Assembly (NCBI RefSeq): GCF_900156865.1
Contig: NZ_LT732529.1
Span: 761,056 to 825,055, forward strand
Direction of reading: 5' to 3'
DNA length: 64,000 bases
DNA from: Litchfieldia sinesaloumensis
GTDB lineage: Bacteria > Bacillota > Bacilli > Bacillales > Bacillaceae_L
Position 1 is the first letter of the stretch. Every line of letters begins with the position of its first letter. Positions 33,916 to 42,824 of the stretch are shown here, piece by piece. Position numbers and translations under genes: made by a program. Under the pieces are notes generated by a model. It did not search any database. It saw only the letters and a program-made list of their open reading frames with translations, and was not told the origin of the DNA.

Positions 33916-35646
33916 ATGAATAGAACGAATAATGTCATTTTAAAGGATGCTCAATTTAGCCGCTCAAATGATAGAATTGAGGCTATTATGTTTGAAATTA
34001 TCCTTAAACATATTAAAGATTTAATATATGTGATGAAAGTTGAGGAAAATGGGAGTTTTTCCTATGTATTTTTGAATGAAGAAGCAAAAGGTCATGCTAA
34101 ACTAACCAATGACAGTATTGGGAAAACGCTTCATGAGGTTTTACCGGCTGAAACGGCAACGAGTTTGCATAATCAATATAGTTCTGTCTTGGAGAAAAAA
34201 GAGCCAATTTCATTTCAGGATGTAGTCGTTCTTACAGACAATAAGGTGGTTCATGGCGAGTCCATACTGACACCCATCTTTGATGAAAATGGTAACATTC
34301 CATTTATCGTTAGTGTAACGCGTGACATCACAGCAAGAGTTGCTGATAAAGAGTTGATTACGTACATGGCTTATCATGATCCACTTACTGGTTTGCCAAA
34401 TCGTAGTTCTTTAAAGAAGGATTTAGATCATGCGGTTGAACAAGCAAAAAAGGGCCATAAAAAGCTTGCATTAATGTTCATCGATCTTGATCGGTTTAAA
34501 TTCTTTAATGATTCTATGGGTCATATAGCTGGAGATCATCTTTTAAAAGAGGTTGGAAAAAAACTAGCATCTATTAATCATGAAGACTATAAAGTCTACC
34601 GACAAGGTGGAGACGAATTCATTGTTATCCTTTCCAACACATCAAGCGAAGGTACCGAACAATTTGCACAACAAGTAAATCAAGAATTTAAGAAACCTTT
34701 CGTGCTAGAGGATAAAGAGTTCTTTATTTCAGCCAGTATAGGAATAAGTACCTTTCCTTCTGACGGAATGGAAGGAGAAGCATTAATAAAAAATGCGGAT
34801 ACCGCTCTCTATCGAGCTAAGGAGTTAGGTAGATCTCTCTATCAATATTATAATCCTGATTTACAAAAACAGACCACTCATTTGATGCAGTTAGAAACAG
34901 GTCTTAGAAAGGCCATCGAGAAAAACGAACTCGAAGTTTATTATCAACCTCAATTGGATCTTGCTACAAATAAGGTTTCTAGCTTTGAAGCATTATTAAG
35001 ATGGAAACATCCCACCCTTGGGTTTGTGTCACCAGCTGAATTTATCCCAATTGCTGAGGATACAGGGCTTATTTTTTCAATCGGTGAATGGATTATTCAA
35101 ACAGTCTGCCAGAAGCTAAAACGATGGAAAGAGAGTGGCTATCTTCCTGTTTCGGTAAGTATTAATCTTTCTCCAAAGCAGTTCCAACAGCCTGAATTAA
35201 TTAAGATTATAGAGAAGAATATAGAATTAAACCAAATTTTCCCGGAGAGCCTTGAATTTGAACTTACTGAAAGTGCGATGCAAGAACCGAAGAAAACAAT
35301 GGAAACTCTCGCAAAATTAAAAGCGATTGGAGTTCGTATATCTGTTGATGATTTCGGTACGGGGTATTCTTCCTTAAGCTATATTAAAAAACTTCCGATA
35401 GATTCGTTGAAAATTGATCAGTCATTTGTAAAAGATGTGCTTTCTGATGAAAAGGATGCTGCAATTACAACAACGATTATTCATCTAGCACAAAGCTTAG
35501 GTCTTTCCGTTATTGCAGAAGGTGTTGAAGAAGAAAAACAGGTTGAATTTTTCAAGATAATGGGGTGTCATAAGGTACAGGGCTATTTCTTTAGTAAACC
35601 TATACCTGAATATCAATTGATTGAACATTATTTGACAAATAACTAA
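33916..35646 (+). CDS. PAS-GGDEF-EAL cyclic-di-GMP protein
   Basis: A 576-residue cytosolic protein: PAS domain (about 25-145), diguanylate cyclase domain (about 150-310, active site RQGGDEFIVIL), phosphodiesterase domain (about 320-576, FEALLRWKHP, ELTESAM, DDFGTGYSSL, IAEGVEEE). Both catalytic signatures are intact, so it could make and/or degrade c-di-GMP, with PAS setting the balance. No membrane segment. The ATG at 33916 follows GGGAATGGTCTG. Monocistronic. It is similar in layout to DgcW of B. subtilis, which has extra membrane parts. Confidence 0.92.
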   Translation: MNRTNNVILKDAQFSRSNDRIEAIMFEIILKHIKDLIYVMKVEENGSFSYVFLNEEAKGHAKLTNDSIGKTLHEVLPAETATSLHNQYSSVLEKKEPISFQDVVVLTDNKVVHGESILTPIFDENGNIPFIVSVTRDITARVADKELITYMAYHDPLTGLPNRSSLKKDLDHAVEQAKKGHKKLALMFIDLDRFKFFNDSMGHIAGDHLLKEVGKKLASINHEDYKVYRQGGDEFIVILSNTSSEGTEQFAQQVNQEFKKPFVLEDKEFFISASIGISTFPSDGMEGEALIKNADTALYRAKELGRSLYQYYNPDLQKQTTHLMQLETGLRKAIEKNELEVYYQPQLDLATNKVSSFEALLRWKHPTLGFVSPAEFIPIAEDTGLIFSIGEWIIQTVCQKLKRWKESGYLPVSVSINLSPKQFQQPELIKIIEKNIELNQIFPESLEFELTESAMQEPKKTMETLAKLKAIGVRISVDDFGTGYSSLSYIKKLPIDSLKIDQSFVKDVLSDEKDAAITTTIIHLAQSLGLSVIAEGVEEEKQVEFFKIMGCHKVQGYFFSKPIPEYQLIEHYLTNN

Positions 35647-35674
35647 GAGGATGTCCTAGGGGCATCCTCTTTTA
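35645..35674. terminator. terminator between the GGDEF-EAL gene and ykuE
   Basis: AAGAGGATG (35645-35653) pairs with CATCCTCTT (35662-35670), then TTATT; it overlaps the stop of the plus gene and lies at the end of ykuE. Confidence 0.85.
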
Positions 35675-36538
35675 TTGCGTGGATTGTAAGGTGAAAACAG
35701 AGATTTCAGGCTTAGCTAGAAATCGTAACGGGAGTCTGGTTGTTCCAATACCACGATTTACATATAGGAACATCTTATTTGGTCCAATAATATGGTCTCC
35801 CTCATAATAAATACTTCCAAGAGGGGGAGTAATTAGTGGTCCAACAAATGGTAGCTGAATTTGACCACCATGACTATGCCCTGATAATTGCATGTGAGCT
35901 CCTTTTTTAGCGGCACGTTCGGCAATATCTGGTTCATGCGCAAGTAAGATAGTAAATCTAGAAGAATCCACATTTTGAAAGGCTTGTTCAAAATCAGGGC
36001 GACCTAGCATGACATCATCCAATCCGACAATGGTGATCGTTGAATCATTCAAAATTACTTCTCTTGAAGTATTCATTAATAACGTGAAATCGGTTTGTTT
36101 CATAAGGTTTTTGTAAATTTCTGAGCCATAGCCACCATGGTCATGGTTACCGTAAATAGCAAATTTTCCAAGAGGGGCTTCAAGGCTTCTGAGAACTGGA
36201 ATAAGTTGACTGATTCCAGCATATTTATTTGGTTCATCCATCAAATCTCCAGTAAACAATAATAAATCTGGTTTGAGCCCATTTATTTTATCCACAATTT
36301 TTTTAAGCTGATCAATTGTAAAATGGTGCCCAACATGTGTATCACTAAATTGAACTATCTTTATATTATGAAATTCCTTTGGGACTTTTGGATGTTGAAT
36401 GGTGTGAGTCGTAATTTCCAATTGTTTAGGTTCAACATATCGAGCGTACCAATACCCGAGAGTTGAAGCGACGACGACTGTTGATGTGGCAGCAAAGGCC
36501 CGTTTTATAAATTGTCGTCTAGTATAATTTTTCTGCAT
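35672..36538 (-). CDS. ykuE: Tat-exported metallophosphoesterase YkuE
   Basis: A 288-residue metallophosphatase. N-terminus TRRQFIKRAF followed by a weakly hydrophobic segment, a twin-arginine signal as known for B. subtilis YkuE, which is moved to the cell wall by TatAyCy. Metal ligands: FSDTHVGH, FTGDLMDEP, YGNHDHGG, LAHEPDI and SGHSHGGQI, all present. Substrate unknown. The start codon has only a modest ribosome site (AGGTTG). Position between ykyB and ykuJ fits B. subtilis. Confidence 0.92.
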   Translation of the reverse strand: MQKNYTRRQFIKRAFAATSTVVVASTLGYWYARYVEPKQLEITTHTIQHPKVPKEFHNIKIVQFSDTHVGHHFTIDQLKKIVDKINGLKPDLLLFTGDLMDEPNKYAGISQLIPVLRSLEAPLGKFAIYGNHDHGGYGSEIYKNLMKQTDFTLLMNTSREVILNDSTITIVGLDDVMLGRPDFEQAFQNVDSSRFTILLAHEPDIAERAAKKGAHMQLSGHSHGGQIQLPFVGPLITPPLGSIYYEGDHIIGPNKMFLYVNRGIGTTRLPLRFLAKPEISVFTLQSTQ

Positions 36539-36837
36539 GTTAACGCAACCTATCTCTATTAATCAATTTAAGTATGACACTATGAACTAGTGTAGCACAT
36601 ACATATTCGAAAGTTTTTTAAATATGTATTACAGTTCTGAAATAAAAGATTACCATAAGTATTCTTGCTAAAATTCTTGTTTTTTCTCGTTAAACAATTG
36701 CATATATTGTTTTTATAAAGAGTATTGTGTCAGAATGTGCAGCTATTTAACGAACGAATCATCCACATCAACACGATAGAACTTGTTAAAATGGTGGTAC
36801 TTGTACAACACAGGTCTTTTAATGGAAGGATGATATT
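36539..36837. other. AT-rich intergenic region
   Basis: No gene, terminator or clear repeat seen between the divergent ykuE and the secreted-protein gene. Promoters for both must lie here, but I could not identify a good match. Confidence 0.4.
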
Positions 36838-37470
36838 TTGAGAAAGCGAATCACACTACTATTTCTTGTCATTTTTATAATCGGACTTGTAACAGTTCCA
36901 TCGGTTTACGCATCATCTGATAATCCACTTTCAAGAGAGCAAGTGTTCACCCTTCTTCAGGAAGGCTTTCAAGCTCAAACTTCATTGACATATGAATTTC
37001 GTACTTTTGACGAGGTTGTAAAAATTCTAAACCCTTATTTTCATGAAGGATATTCGAAAAAGTTTTTAGAGGAAAATTTAATTCAAGAAGATGAGGGGTA
37101 TATTGTTTACGGATCTGATTTTGCGTTATACTTTATTCCGTTTTACTCCTATTCAGACAAAACTCAGATTTTGTTTGACCAAGATGAAAATAAAATATAC
37201 GTTTATGAGTTCTTTGAGACTCCAGAATCAGGACCTGTCTCTTATCAGGACCACTATGAAATTGTTACGATTGAAAACATAAAATCAAATTGGCTTATAA
37301 CTGATTTATCAATGGAAGATGAAGCTCCTACTGTAAAAAATGATTCCTTAAAGGAAGTGACCGTAAAAAGGGACCCCTTATTTTTAACTTGGAATCCATT
37401 TAAGGCTTACCTACTTGAAATGGAGCATCAAACCCCGTATTTCTATACGTGGTATAAGAATATGTTCTAA
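36838..37470 (+). CDS. secreted protein, DUF3993-like
   Basis: A 210-residue protein with a cleavable signal peptide (basic MRKR, hydrophobic core LLFLVIFIIGLVTV, cleavage after VYA). The mature part contains two strand-rich segments (DEGYIVYGSDF, FIPFYSYSDKTQI, KIYVYEFFE) and ends YFYTWYKNMF. It looks like the DUF3993 group of Bacillus; this identification is from memory. Function unknown. The start is TTG 36838 behind GGAAGGATGATATT. Monocistronic. Confidence 0.65.
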   Translation: MRKRITLLFLVIFIIGLVTVPSVYASSDNPLSREQVFTLLQEGFQAQTSLTYEFRTFDEVVKILNPYFHEGYSKKFLEENLIQEDEGYIVYGSDFALYFIPFYSYSDKTQILFDQDENKIYVYEFFETPESGPVSYQDHYEIVTIENIKSNWLITDLSMEDEAPTVKNDSLKEVTVKRDPLFLTWNPFKAYLLEMEHQTPYFYTWYKNMF

Positions 37471-37474
37471 CTCT

Positions 37475-37506
37475 AAAATAGAAATCCCAATTGGGATTTC
37501 TATTTT
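37475..37506. terminator. bidirectional terminator
   Basis: AAAATAGAAATCCCAA (37475-37490) is followed at once by TTGGGATTTCTATTTT, a perfect 32-bp palindrome serving both convergent genes. Confidence 0.85.
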
Positions 37507-38456
37507 GTCTTGTTCATGTAATCGACGATGCCCATCGCACATATGTCAAGATCAAGTCCTATAATTTCATATACCTCGTGATTTCGTGGAATCTCCCGTT
37601 CATCAAGATAGGATGAAACTTTTTTGAAAAGAATATCTCGTATTGTATCTTTATGCTGAGTTGGACTTGCATTAGGAGTCTCCTCAAAAGATTGTTTTCC
37701 TGCATTCACAAATATTGGTAGCCAATGCTTGAGTTGTGTAAATACTTCTTTCACATTTGTAGACATGCCATAATGTCCAAAATAAACAGCTGATACGTCT
37801 AGTGCTTTTATTTTTTCAACAGACGTTATCATCTTGTCAGGACGAAATTGATTGGGAGAAGTAGAAGGCAAAAATAAGTCTATCCCATCCTTAGCAAGTT
37901 CATGATAATAAATGCCAATCGTATCTCCCGTAAAAATACCATTACTAACTGGGTCATAAATACTAAAATGATGATTGGCATGTCCTGGTGTATCCAAAAA
38001 TACGAGTGTGCAATTTGGTCCAATCGCGAGCACTTCTTGATCATTTTTTACAATTAACTTTTCTTTGGCGATAGGTAAAATGGGATCGAATAAAGCGTCA
38101 AAGCTTTCTCCATAAACAGCTCTTGCCCCAGCAATTAAGCGGCTTGGGTCAGCTAAATGTCTTGCACCTTTTGGGTGGACAACAAGCTTTGCGTTTGGAC
38201 AATGCTCTAACAATAAGCCAGCACCACCAGCGTGGTCCAAGTGAATATGAGTAACGATGATAAATTCCACATCATTTTTATCAATTTCTAGTTCTTTCAA
38301 CCCTTCTAAAATAAATGGAATAGACGGGCTAGCACTTGTTTCAACAATAGTGATTTTTTCATCTTTAATGATATATGAACCTGTTCGTGCTTCTCTTCCT
38401 AAATCATGTGTGTCTATTACGAAAATTCGTTCATTAAGTTGTGTATAATTTGCCAT
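37500..38456 (-). CDS. MBL-fold metallo-hydrolase
   Basis: A 318-residue cytosolic metallo-beta-lactamase-fold hydrolase. Zinc motif THIHLDHAGG (about residue 65), then VHPKGARHL, LDTPGHANHH and FTGDTIGIY with further ligands, HYG near the end. Likely a thioesterase- or glyoxalase-II-like enzyme; substrate unknown. ATG at 38454-38456 is chosen: GGAGGAG is five bases before it, while the upstream in-frame ATG at 38468 overlaps that box. Confidence 0.88.
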   Translation of the reverse strand: MANYTQLNERIFVIDTHDLGREARTGSYIIKDEKITIVETSASPSIPFILEGLKELEIDKNDVEFIIVTHIHLDHAGGAGLLLEHCPNAKLVVHPKGARHLADPSRLIAGARAVYGESFDALFDPILPIAKEKLIVKNDQEVLAIGPNCTLVFLDTPGHANHHFSIYDPVSNGIFTGDTIGIYYHELAKDGIDLFLPSTSPNQFRPDKMITSVEKIKALDVSAVYFGHYGMSTNVKEVFTQLKHWLPIFVNAGKQSFEETPNASPTQHKDTIRDILFKKVSSYLDEREIPRNHEVYEIIGLDLDICAMGIVDYMNKTK

Positions 38457-38652
38457 GTTCTCCTCCATATTTTTATTGTATCGCAGCTAATTTTATTGTA
38501 TTGTTACATAGTGGTTATGTAAAGGTATTGCCTACAATATTCTGAAAATAATAGCCCGTTTGAAAAATCATCAATTTCGTGGATAGAAGCTCAGGCTTTG
38601 CTTAATCCTAAAAGAAGAATCTGGCTTTATGCATATGAAAGGAGAGGCTCTT

Positions 38653-38889
38653 ATGTCGCAGTTACAAGGAATCATAACTCGCCTTATAAGCCTTCAGGAA
38701 AATGCAAATGGTGGGGAAACCCCACAACGTTTTTTTGAAGTAAACGGTGAAAGAAAGTGCAGTGTGAAATATTTTAGCAAAACAAGTACTTATGAACTTG
38801 AGGTTTATCAACAAGGGGAAAAACCAAAAACATATCAATTCGATAACATTGATATGATTGCAATTGAAATCTTTGATTTAATTAATTAA
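38653..38889 (+). CDS. ykuJ: YkuJ-family protein
   Basis: A 78-residue acidic soluble protein of the YkuJ family (LQGIITRLISLQENA, RFFEVNGERKCSVKY, FDNIDMIAIEIFDLI). Function unknown; small structured protein conserved in Bacillaceae. ATG 38653 follows AAGGAGAGGCTCTT; an in-frame ATG at 38629 precedes that box and is rejected. Order ykuE, ykuJ, ykuL, ccpC follows B. subtilis, with ykuK missing. Confidence 0.9.
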   Translation: MSQLQGIITRLISLQENANGGETPQRFFEVNGERKCSVKYFSKTSTYELEVYQQGEKPKTYQFDNIDMIAIEIFDLIN

Positions 38890-38900
38890 TCATTCTTTTC

Positions 38901-38929
38901 AGGTTCGGCAATTAGCCGAACCTTTTTTC
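38901..38929 (+). terminator. terminator of ykuJ
   Basis: AGGTTCGGC (38901-38909) pairs with GCCGAACCT (38915-38923), followed by TTTTT. Confidence 0.9.
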
Positions 38930-39068
38930 TTGCCTAAGTCCCATTTTTCAATCTCACTCAAATAATACGAGTTATTGCTGCTTAATTATGGTAAAATAAA
39001 AGAGGAGTATTATGAATTTAAACTGGTATTATCTGAAATTTACTACGATGTGAGGTTGTGAGGCTTTC

Positions 39069-39506
39069 ATGTTTGGTCTTCAAAGTGAGAATATTTTTGA
39101 AACAACAATTAAGAACTTACTGATTCCCGCTGATAAAGTAGCACATGTGCAAATTGGAAATAGCTTAGAACACGCCTTACTTGTTCTAACAAAAACAGGG
39201 TATACTGCAGTTCCTGTATTAGACCCAACATACAAATTACATGGATTAATTAGCTCAACACATATCCTAGATTCAATCCTAGGATTAGAGCGAATCGAAT
39301 TTGAACGTCTAGAAAAAATGAAGGTTGAGGAAGTAATGAATAGGGAAATTCCTCGTTTAAATCTAAATGACAATGTGTTAAAAGGACTTAATTTGGTGAT
39401 TGATCATCCATTTGTATGCGTGGAGAACGACGAATTAGTATTTGAAGGCATATTTACTCGTCGCGCTATCCTAAAACAAGTGAATAAACAACTTAAAATT
39501 AAATAA
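39069..39506 (+). CDS. ykuL: CBS-domain c-di-AMP receptor YkuL (DarB/CbpB)
   Basis: A 145-residue protein of two CBS domains (about 20-75 and 85-140; GYTAVPVLDPTYKLHGLIS in the first, VFEGIFTRRAIL in the second). It equals B. subtilis YkuL, named DarB or CbpB, which binds c-di-AMP and in the free form stimulates the (p)ppGpp synthetase Rel and pyruvate carboxylase. The ATG at 39069 follows GTGAGGTTGTGAGGC. Together with KtrC (44773) two c-di-AMP targets lie in this window. Confidence 0.9.
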   Translation: MFGLQSENIFETTIKNLLIPADKVAHVQIGNSLEHALLVLTKTGYTAVPVLDPTYKLHGLISSTHILDSILGLERIEFERLEKMKVEEVMNREIPRLNLNDNVLKGLNLVIDHPFVCVENDELVFEGIFTRRAILKQVNKQLKIK

Positions 39507-39517
39507 GTAATACAAAA

Positions 39518-39547
39518 TCCTCCACCGTGTTTAGGAGGGTTTTTTAG
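39518..39547 (+). terminator. terminator of ykuL
   Basis: CCTCC (39520-39524) pairs with GGAGG (39535-39539), followed by GTTTTTT. A short stem. Confidence 0.75.
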
Positions 39548-39609
39548 TGGATAATGTTAATTAAAATACGCACTATAAAAACTTATGCCTATGTTCAGGA
39601 GGAAAGAAT

Positions 39610-40488
39610 GTGCAATTCTCGGAATTTCAATTATTAGTTGTACTGGCATCAGAATTAAATATGCGGAAAGCATCTGAACGCTTATTTGTTACACAACCAG
39701 CGTTGTCTCAGCGTTTGCAATCTATTGAGAAAACTTGGAATACGAAAATTTTTATCCGATCACAGAAAGGGCTAACACCCACACCTGCAGGGGAAAAAAT
39801 TATTGACTTTGCAAAAGAAGTTGTTGAAAAAGAAGAGAAAATTAGGGAACAATTACAAGGATTAAATCAAGAGGTGCACGGTACACTAAAGATTGCCTGT
39901 GCATCAATTATCGGTCAAAATTGGTTACCAAAGGTACTAAAAAAATATGTGAATACATACCCGCATGCGAAAATCTCATTAATCACTGGTTGGAGTAGCG
40001 AAATTTTAAAAAATCTCTATGATGACACGGTTCACATTGGTATTATTCGTGGCAAACCAGATTGGAAGGGTGTTAAACATCATTTATTAACCGATACCAT
40101 GTATTTGGTTGATAAAGAAATTCAAAAAATTGAACAGGTATGGGACACAGATCGCCCATTTATTCAATTCAAAAGCGATTCTACCTATTACCAAGAAATC
40201 CAAGAATGGTGGCATCGAACATTTCAATCGACTCCCCGTCGAACCATTGTAGTTGATCAAATTGAGACATGTAAACAAATGACTTTAAATGGAATTGGGT
40301 ATGCCATTTTACCTTCCGTTACACTAAACAATGATGAAACAAAAAATATTTTTAAAATACCTTTACTTAACGAGAACAATGAACCCATGAAACGTGATAC
40401 TTGGCTAGTTGGGTATGATTATGCATTTGAACTTAAGCAAGTGCAGGCCTTTGTGGAATTGATAAAGGAAAATGTGGATTCAATCTAA
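39610..40488 (+). CDS. ccpC: LysR-type regulator CcpC
   Basis: A 292-residue LysR regulator: helix-turn-helix at the N-terminus (ELNMRKASERLFVTQPALSQ) and a ligand domain (LKIACASIIGQNWLPKVL, LITGWSSEILKNLYDD, GIIRGKPDWKG). Sequence agrees with B. subtilis CcpC, which represses the citrate synthase and aconitase genes and responds to citrate. Initiates at GTG 39610 behind CAGGAGGAAAGAAT. ykuS follows after 102 bp. It links the carbon-control genes around it with the entry to the TCA cycle. Confidence 0.93.
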   Translation: MQFSEFQLLVVLASELNMRKASERLFVTQPALSQRLQSIEKTWNTKIFIRSQKGLTPTPAGEKIIDFAKEVVEKEEKIREQLQGLNQEVHGTLKIACASIIGQNWLPKVLKKYVNTYPHAKISLITGWSSEILKNLYDDTVHIGIIRGKPDWKGVKHHLLTDTMYLVDKEIQKIEQVWDTDRPFIQFKSDSTYYQEIQEWWHRTFQSTPRRTIVVDQIETCKQMTLNGIGYAILPSVTLNNDETKNIFKIPLLNENNEPMKRDTWLVGYDYAFELKQVQAFVELIKENVDSI

Positions 40489-40590
40489 TGACTAATTTGT
40501 ATGTATTGCCGTAATTTCTATCTCCGAATATGTGTGGAATAATCAAGGTCTCAATGTGACAAATTACATATATGAGGAGGTGGATGATTA

Positions 40591-40839
40591 ATGGCGAAAG
40601 TTGGAGTGGAAGGTTCTTTAACAAATGTTCAGCAAGCTCTTCAAGAAAAAGGCTATGAAGTTATTCAGCTGAAACAGGAAAGCGATGCACAAAATTGTGA
40701 CGCTTGTGTTGTTACAGGTTTAGATTCGAATGTAATGGGTATGGCAGATTCTGTCATGAAAGGACCTGTTATTGAGGCAAACGGACTAACTGCAGACCAG
40801 GTTTGTCAAGAGTTGGAAAGCCGTTTAGGACAATCATAA
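40591..40839 (+). CDS. ykuS: UPF0180 protein YkuS
   Basis: An 82-residue soluble protein of the UPF0180 (YkuS) family: [36 protein letters not shown], a short strand [10 protein letters not shown]. Function unknown. The ATG follows GAGGAGGTGGATGATTA, a strong site. Confidence 0.92.
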   Translation: MAKVGVEGSLTNVQQALQEKGYEVIQLKQESDAQNCDACVVTGLDSNVMGMADSVMKGPVIEANGLTADQVCQELESRLGQS

Positions 40840-40888
40840 AATGAATAAGTAGGCTCGAATTGTAAAACAGAATAAGATTTGCTTTTAA

Positions 40889-40924
40889 GGCTAAGTCAAT
40901 TACGACTTAGCTTTGTTTTTTTAT
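40889..40924 (+). terminator. terminator of ykuS
   Basis: GCTAAGTC (40890-40897) pairs with GACTTAGC (40904-40911), followed by TTTGTTTTTTT. Confidence 0.85.
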
Positions 40925-41056
40925 TATTTTATATAAAATATTTAAGATTTTCAGATAATGCACTAGTAATTTATTTCGAAAACCGATATATTATTAGTTA
41001 CGTATTGTGAATTTTTATTTTTTTATTTTTCTTGGAACACCAAGGGGGGATTTATA

Positions 41057-42811
41057 ATGGAGACCTTTAAGAAATTAAAGGAGTTTTACTGGCCACATCG
41101 AAAGTTTTTTTATTGGTCACTATTTGCAATGCTTTTTGTTACGGGGGTAACAGTTGTCTATCCAATTGTTCTACAAGTAACTATCGATGAAGTATTTCGA
41201 GCGGGGAATTATCAATTAGTTCCGTATTTGGCACTCGGATTTATTGCCATCATGGTTGTAAAAGGGCTGGCTACATATTTTAATCAATATCTCGGGGACT
41301 TATTTGGAATAACCGCTGTTTATAAAATGCGGAATGCACTATATGAAAAGCTACAAAGGCTTTCATTTAGCTATTATGATAATGCGAAAACGGGAGACCT
41401 TATGTCCCGTCTTACGGCAGATGTAGAGGGCTTCAGGTTTTTCCTTTCCTTCGGATTTGCGGAGTTACTTCGTTTTACGCTTTTAATTGTCTTTAGTTTA
41501 ATTGTTATGTTTTCATACTCTATTCCACTTACTTTGGTCACAATTATGGCTTTACCATTCTTAGCAATCGTCGTTTATCGCTTCGACAAGCGTGTGCATC
41601 CTGCATTTCGTAAGGTTCGAAAAAACTTTGGGCGATTAAATACAAATGTTCAAGAAAATATAAGTGGGATTAACACAGTTAAATCACTTTCACGTGAGGA
41701 GTTTCAAATAAATAAGTTTAATCATTCAAACGAAGGGTATCGCGATGTTTCTCTAGCAACTTCTTCGATTTGGGCAAAATTCTTTCCATTAATGGAGTTT
41801 ATCGGAAACGTTTGTGTAGTCGCACTCCTTTCTTATGGGGGATATTTGGTAATTGAAGGTTCGGTTTCACACGGGGAACTCGTTGCCTTTTTTAGTTTGG
41901 TTTGGTATCTACTGAACCCCATCATGAACCTAGGGTTTATTATCAATATGTTTTCTCAAGCAAAGGCTTCAGGGGAACGTTTATTAGAGATTCTTGAAGC
42001 TGACGAAAAGATTGTTGATCAAAAAGGTGTTATCGCAAATGAAAGATTACAAGGGCATATTGAATTTAAAGATGTAACTCTGAAATATACAGATGATGAT
42101 GAAGCTGCACTTCAATCAATAAGTTTTACTGCTGAACCTGGGAAGATAATTGGACTAATTGGTGCAACAGGCTCTGGGAAAACCAGTATTACGCAACTCA
42201 TGACGAGATTTTATGAGCCAGTCAAGGGTCAAGTGCTTCTGGATGGTAGGGATGTAACAGATTATTCGATTCAGACATTAAGAAGTAATATTGGATTTGT
42301 TATGCAAGAATCTTTCTTATTCTCTTCATCCATTCGTGCAAACATTGCATATGGAAGACCTAACGCTTCTATGGAAGAAATAATTGACGCTGCCAAGCGA
42401 GCGCAAGCGCATGAGTTTATAATGGAGCTTCCGAATGGGTATGACACGATGCTCGGAGAACGTGGTATGGGACTTTCAGGAGGTCAAAAGCAAAGAATAG
42501 CGATAGCACGTTCCATTTGCATAGACCCTAGTATTTTAATTTTAGATGATGCGACAAGTGCAGTCGATATGGAAACAGAATTTGAAATCCAAAAGGCGTT
42601 AAAAGAGGTAATGAAAGGGCGAACGACATTTATTATCGCCCACCGAATCTCTTCTTTAAAGCATGCCGATGAAATTCTAGTGTTAGAAGACGGATTTGTA
42701 GTTGAACGAGGAAAACATGAGGAATTATTAAAAAATGAAGGGCCATACCAACGAATTTATGATATCCAATATAAAGACCAAAAAGTTGTTCTTCAGTCAC
42801 AAGTAGGTTAG
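41057..42811 (+). CDS. yknU: ABC exporter half-transporter YknU-like (Asp in Walker B)
   Basis: A 584-residue protein: six membrane helices (about 1-310) and an ATPase domain (about 335-570). Walker A GATGSGKTS, Q-loop VMQESFLFSS, signature GLSGGQKQR, Walker B LILDDATSAVD. The residue after the Walker B Asp is Asp, not the catalytic Glu, which is typical of the degenerate half of heterodimeric exporters. It forms the pair with the next gene. Function in B. subtilis not firmly known (multidrug-type family). The ATG follows AAGGGGGGATTTATA. Confidence 0.9.
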   Translation: METFKKLKEFYWPHRKFFYWSLFAMLFVTGVTVVYPIVLQVTIDEVFRAGNYQLVPYLALGFIAIMVVKGLATYFNQYLGDLFGITAVYKMRNALYEKLQRLSFSYYDNAKTGDLMSRLTADVEGFRFFLSFGFAELLRFTLLIVFSLIVMFSYSIPLTLVTIMALPFLAIVVYRFDKRVHPAFRKVRKNFGRLNTNVQENISGINTVKSLSREEFQINKFNHSNEGYRDVSLATSSIWAKFFPLMEFIGNVCVVALLSYGGYLVIEGSVSHGELVAFFSLVWYLLNPIMNLGFIINMFSQAKASGERLLEILEADEKIVDQKGVIANERLQGHIEFKDVTLKYTDDDEAALQSISFTAEPGKIIGLIGATGSGKTSITQLMTRFYEPVKGQVLLDGRDVTDYSIQTLRSNIGFVMQESFLFSSSIRANIAYGRPNASMEEIIDAAKRAQAHEFIMELPNGYDTMLGERGMGLSGGQKQRIAIARSICIDPSILILDDATSAVDMETEFEIQKALKEVMKGRTTFIIAHRISSLKHADEILVLEDGFVVERGKHEELLKNEGPYQRIYDIQYKDQKVVLQSQVG

Positions 42812-42824
42812 GTAGGTGAGTCAT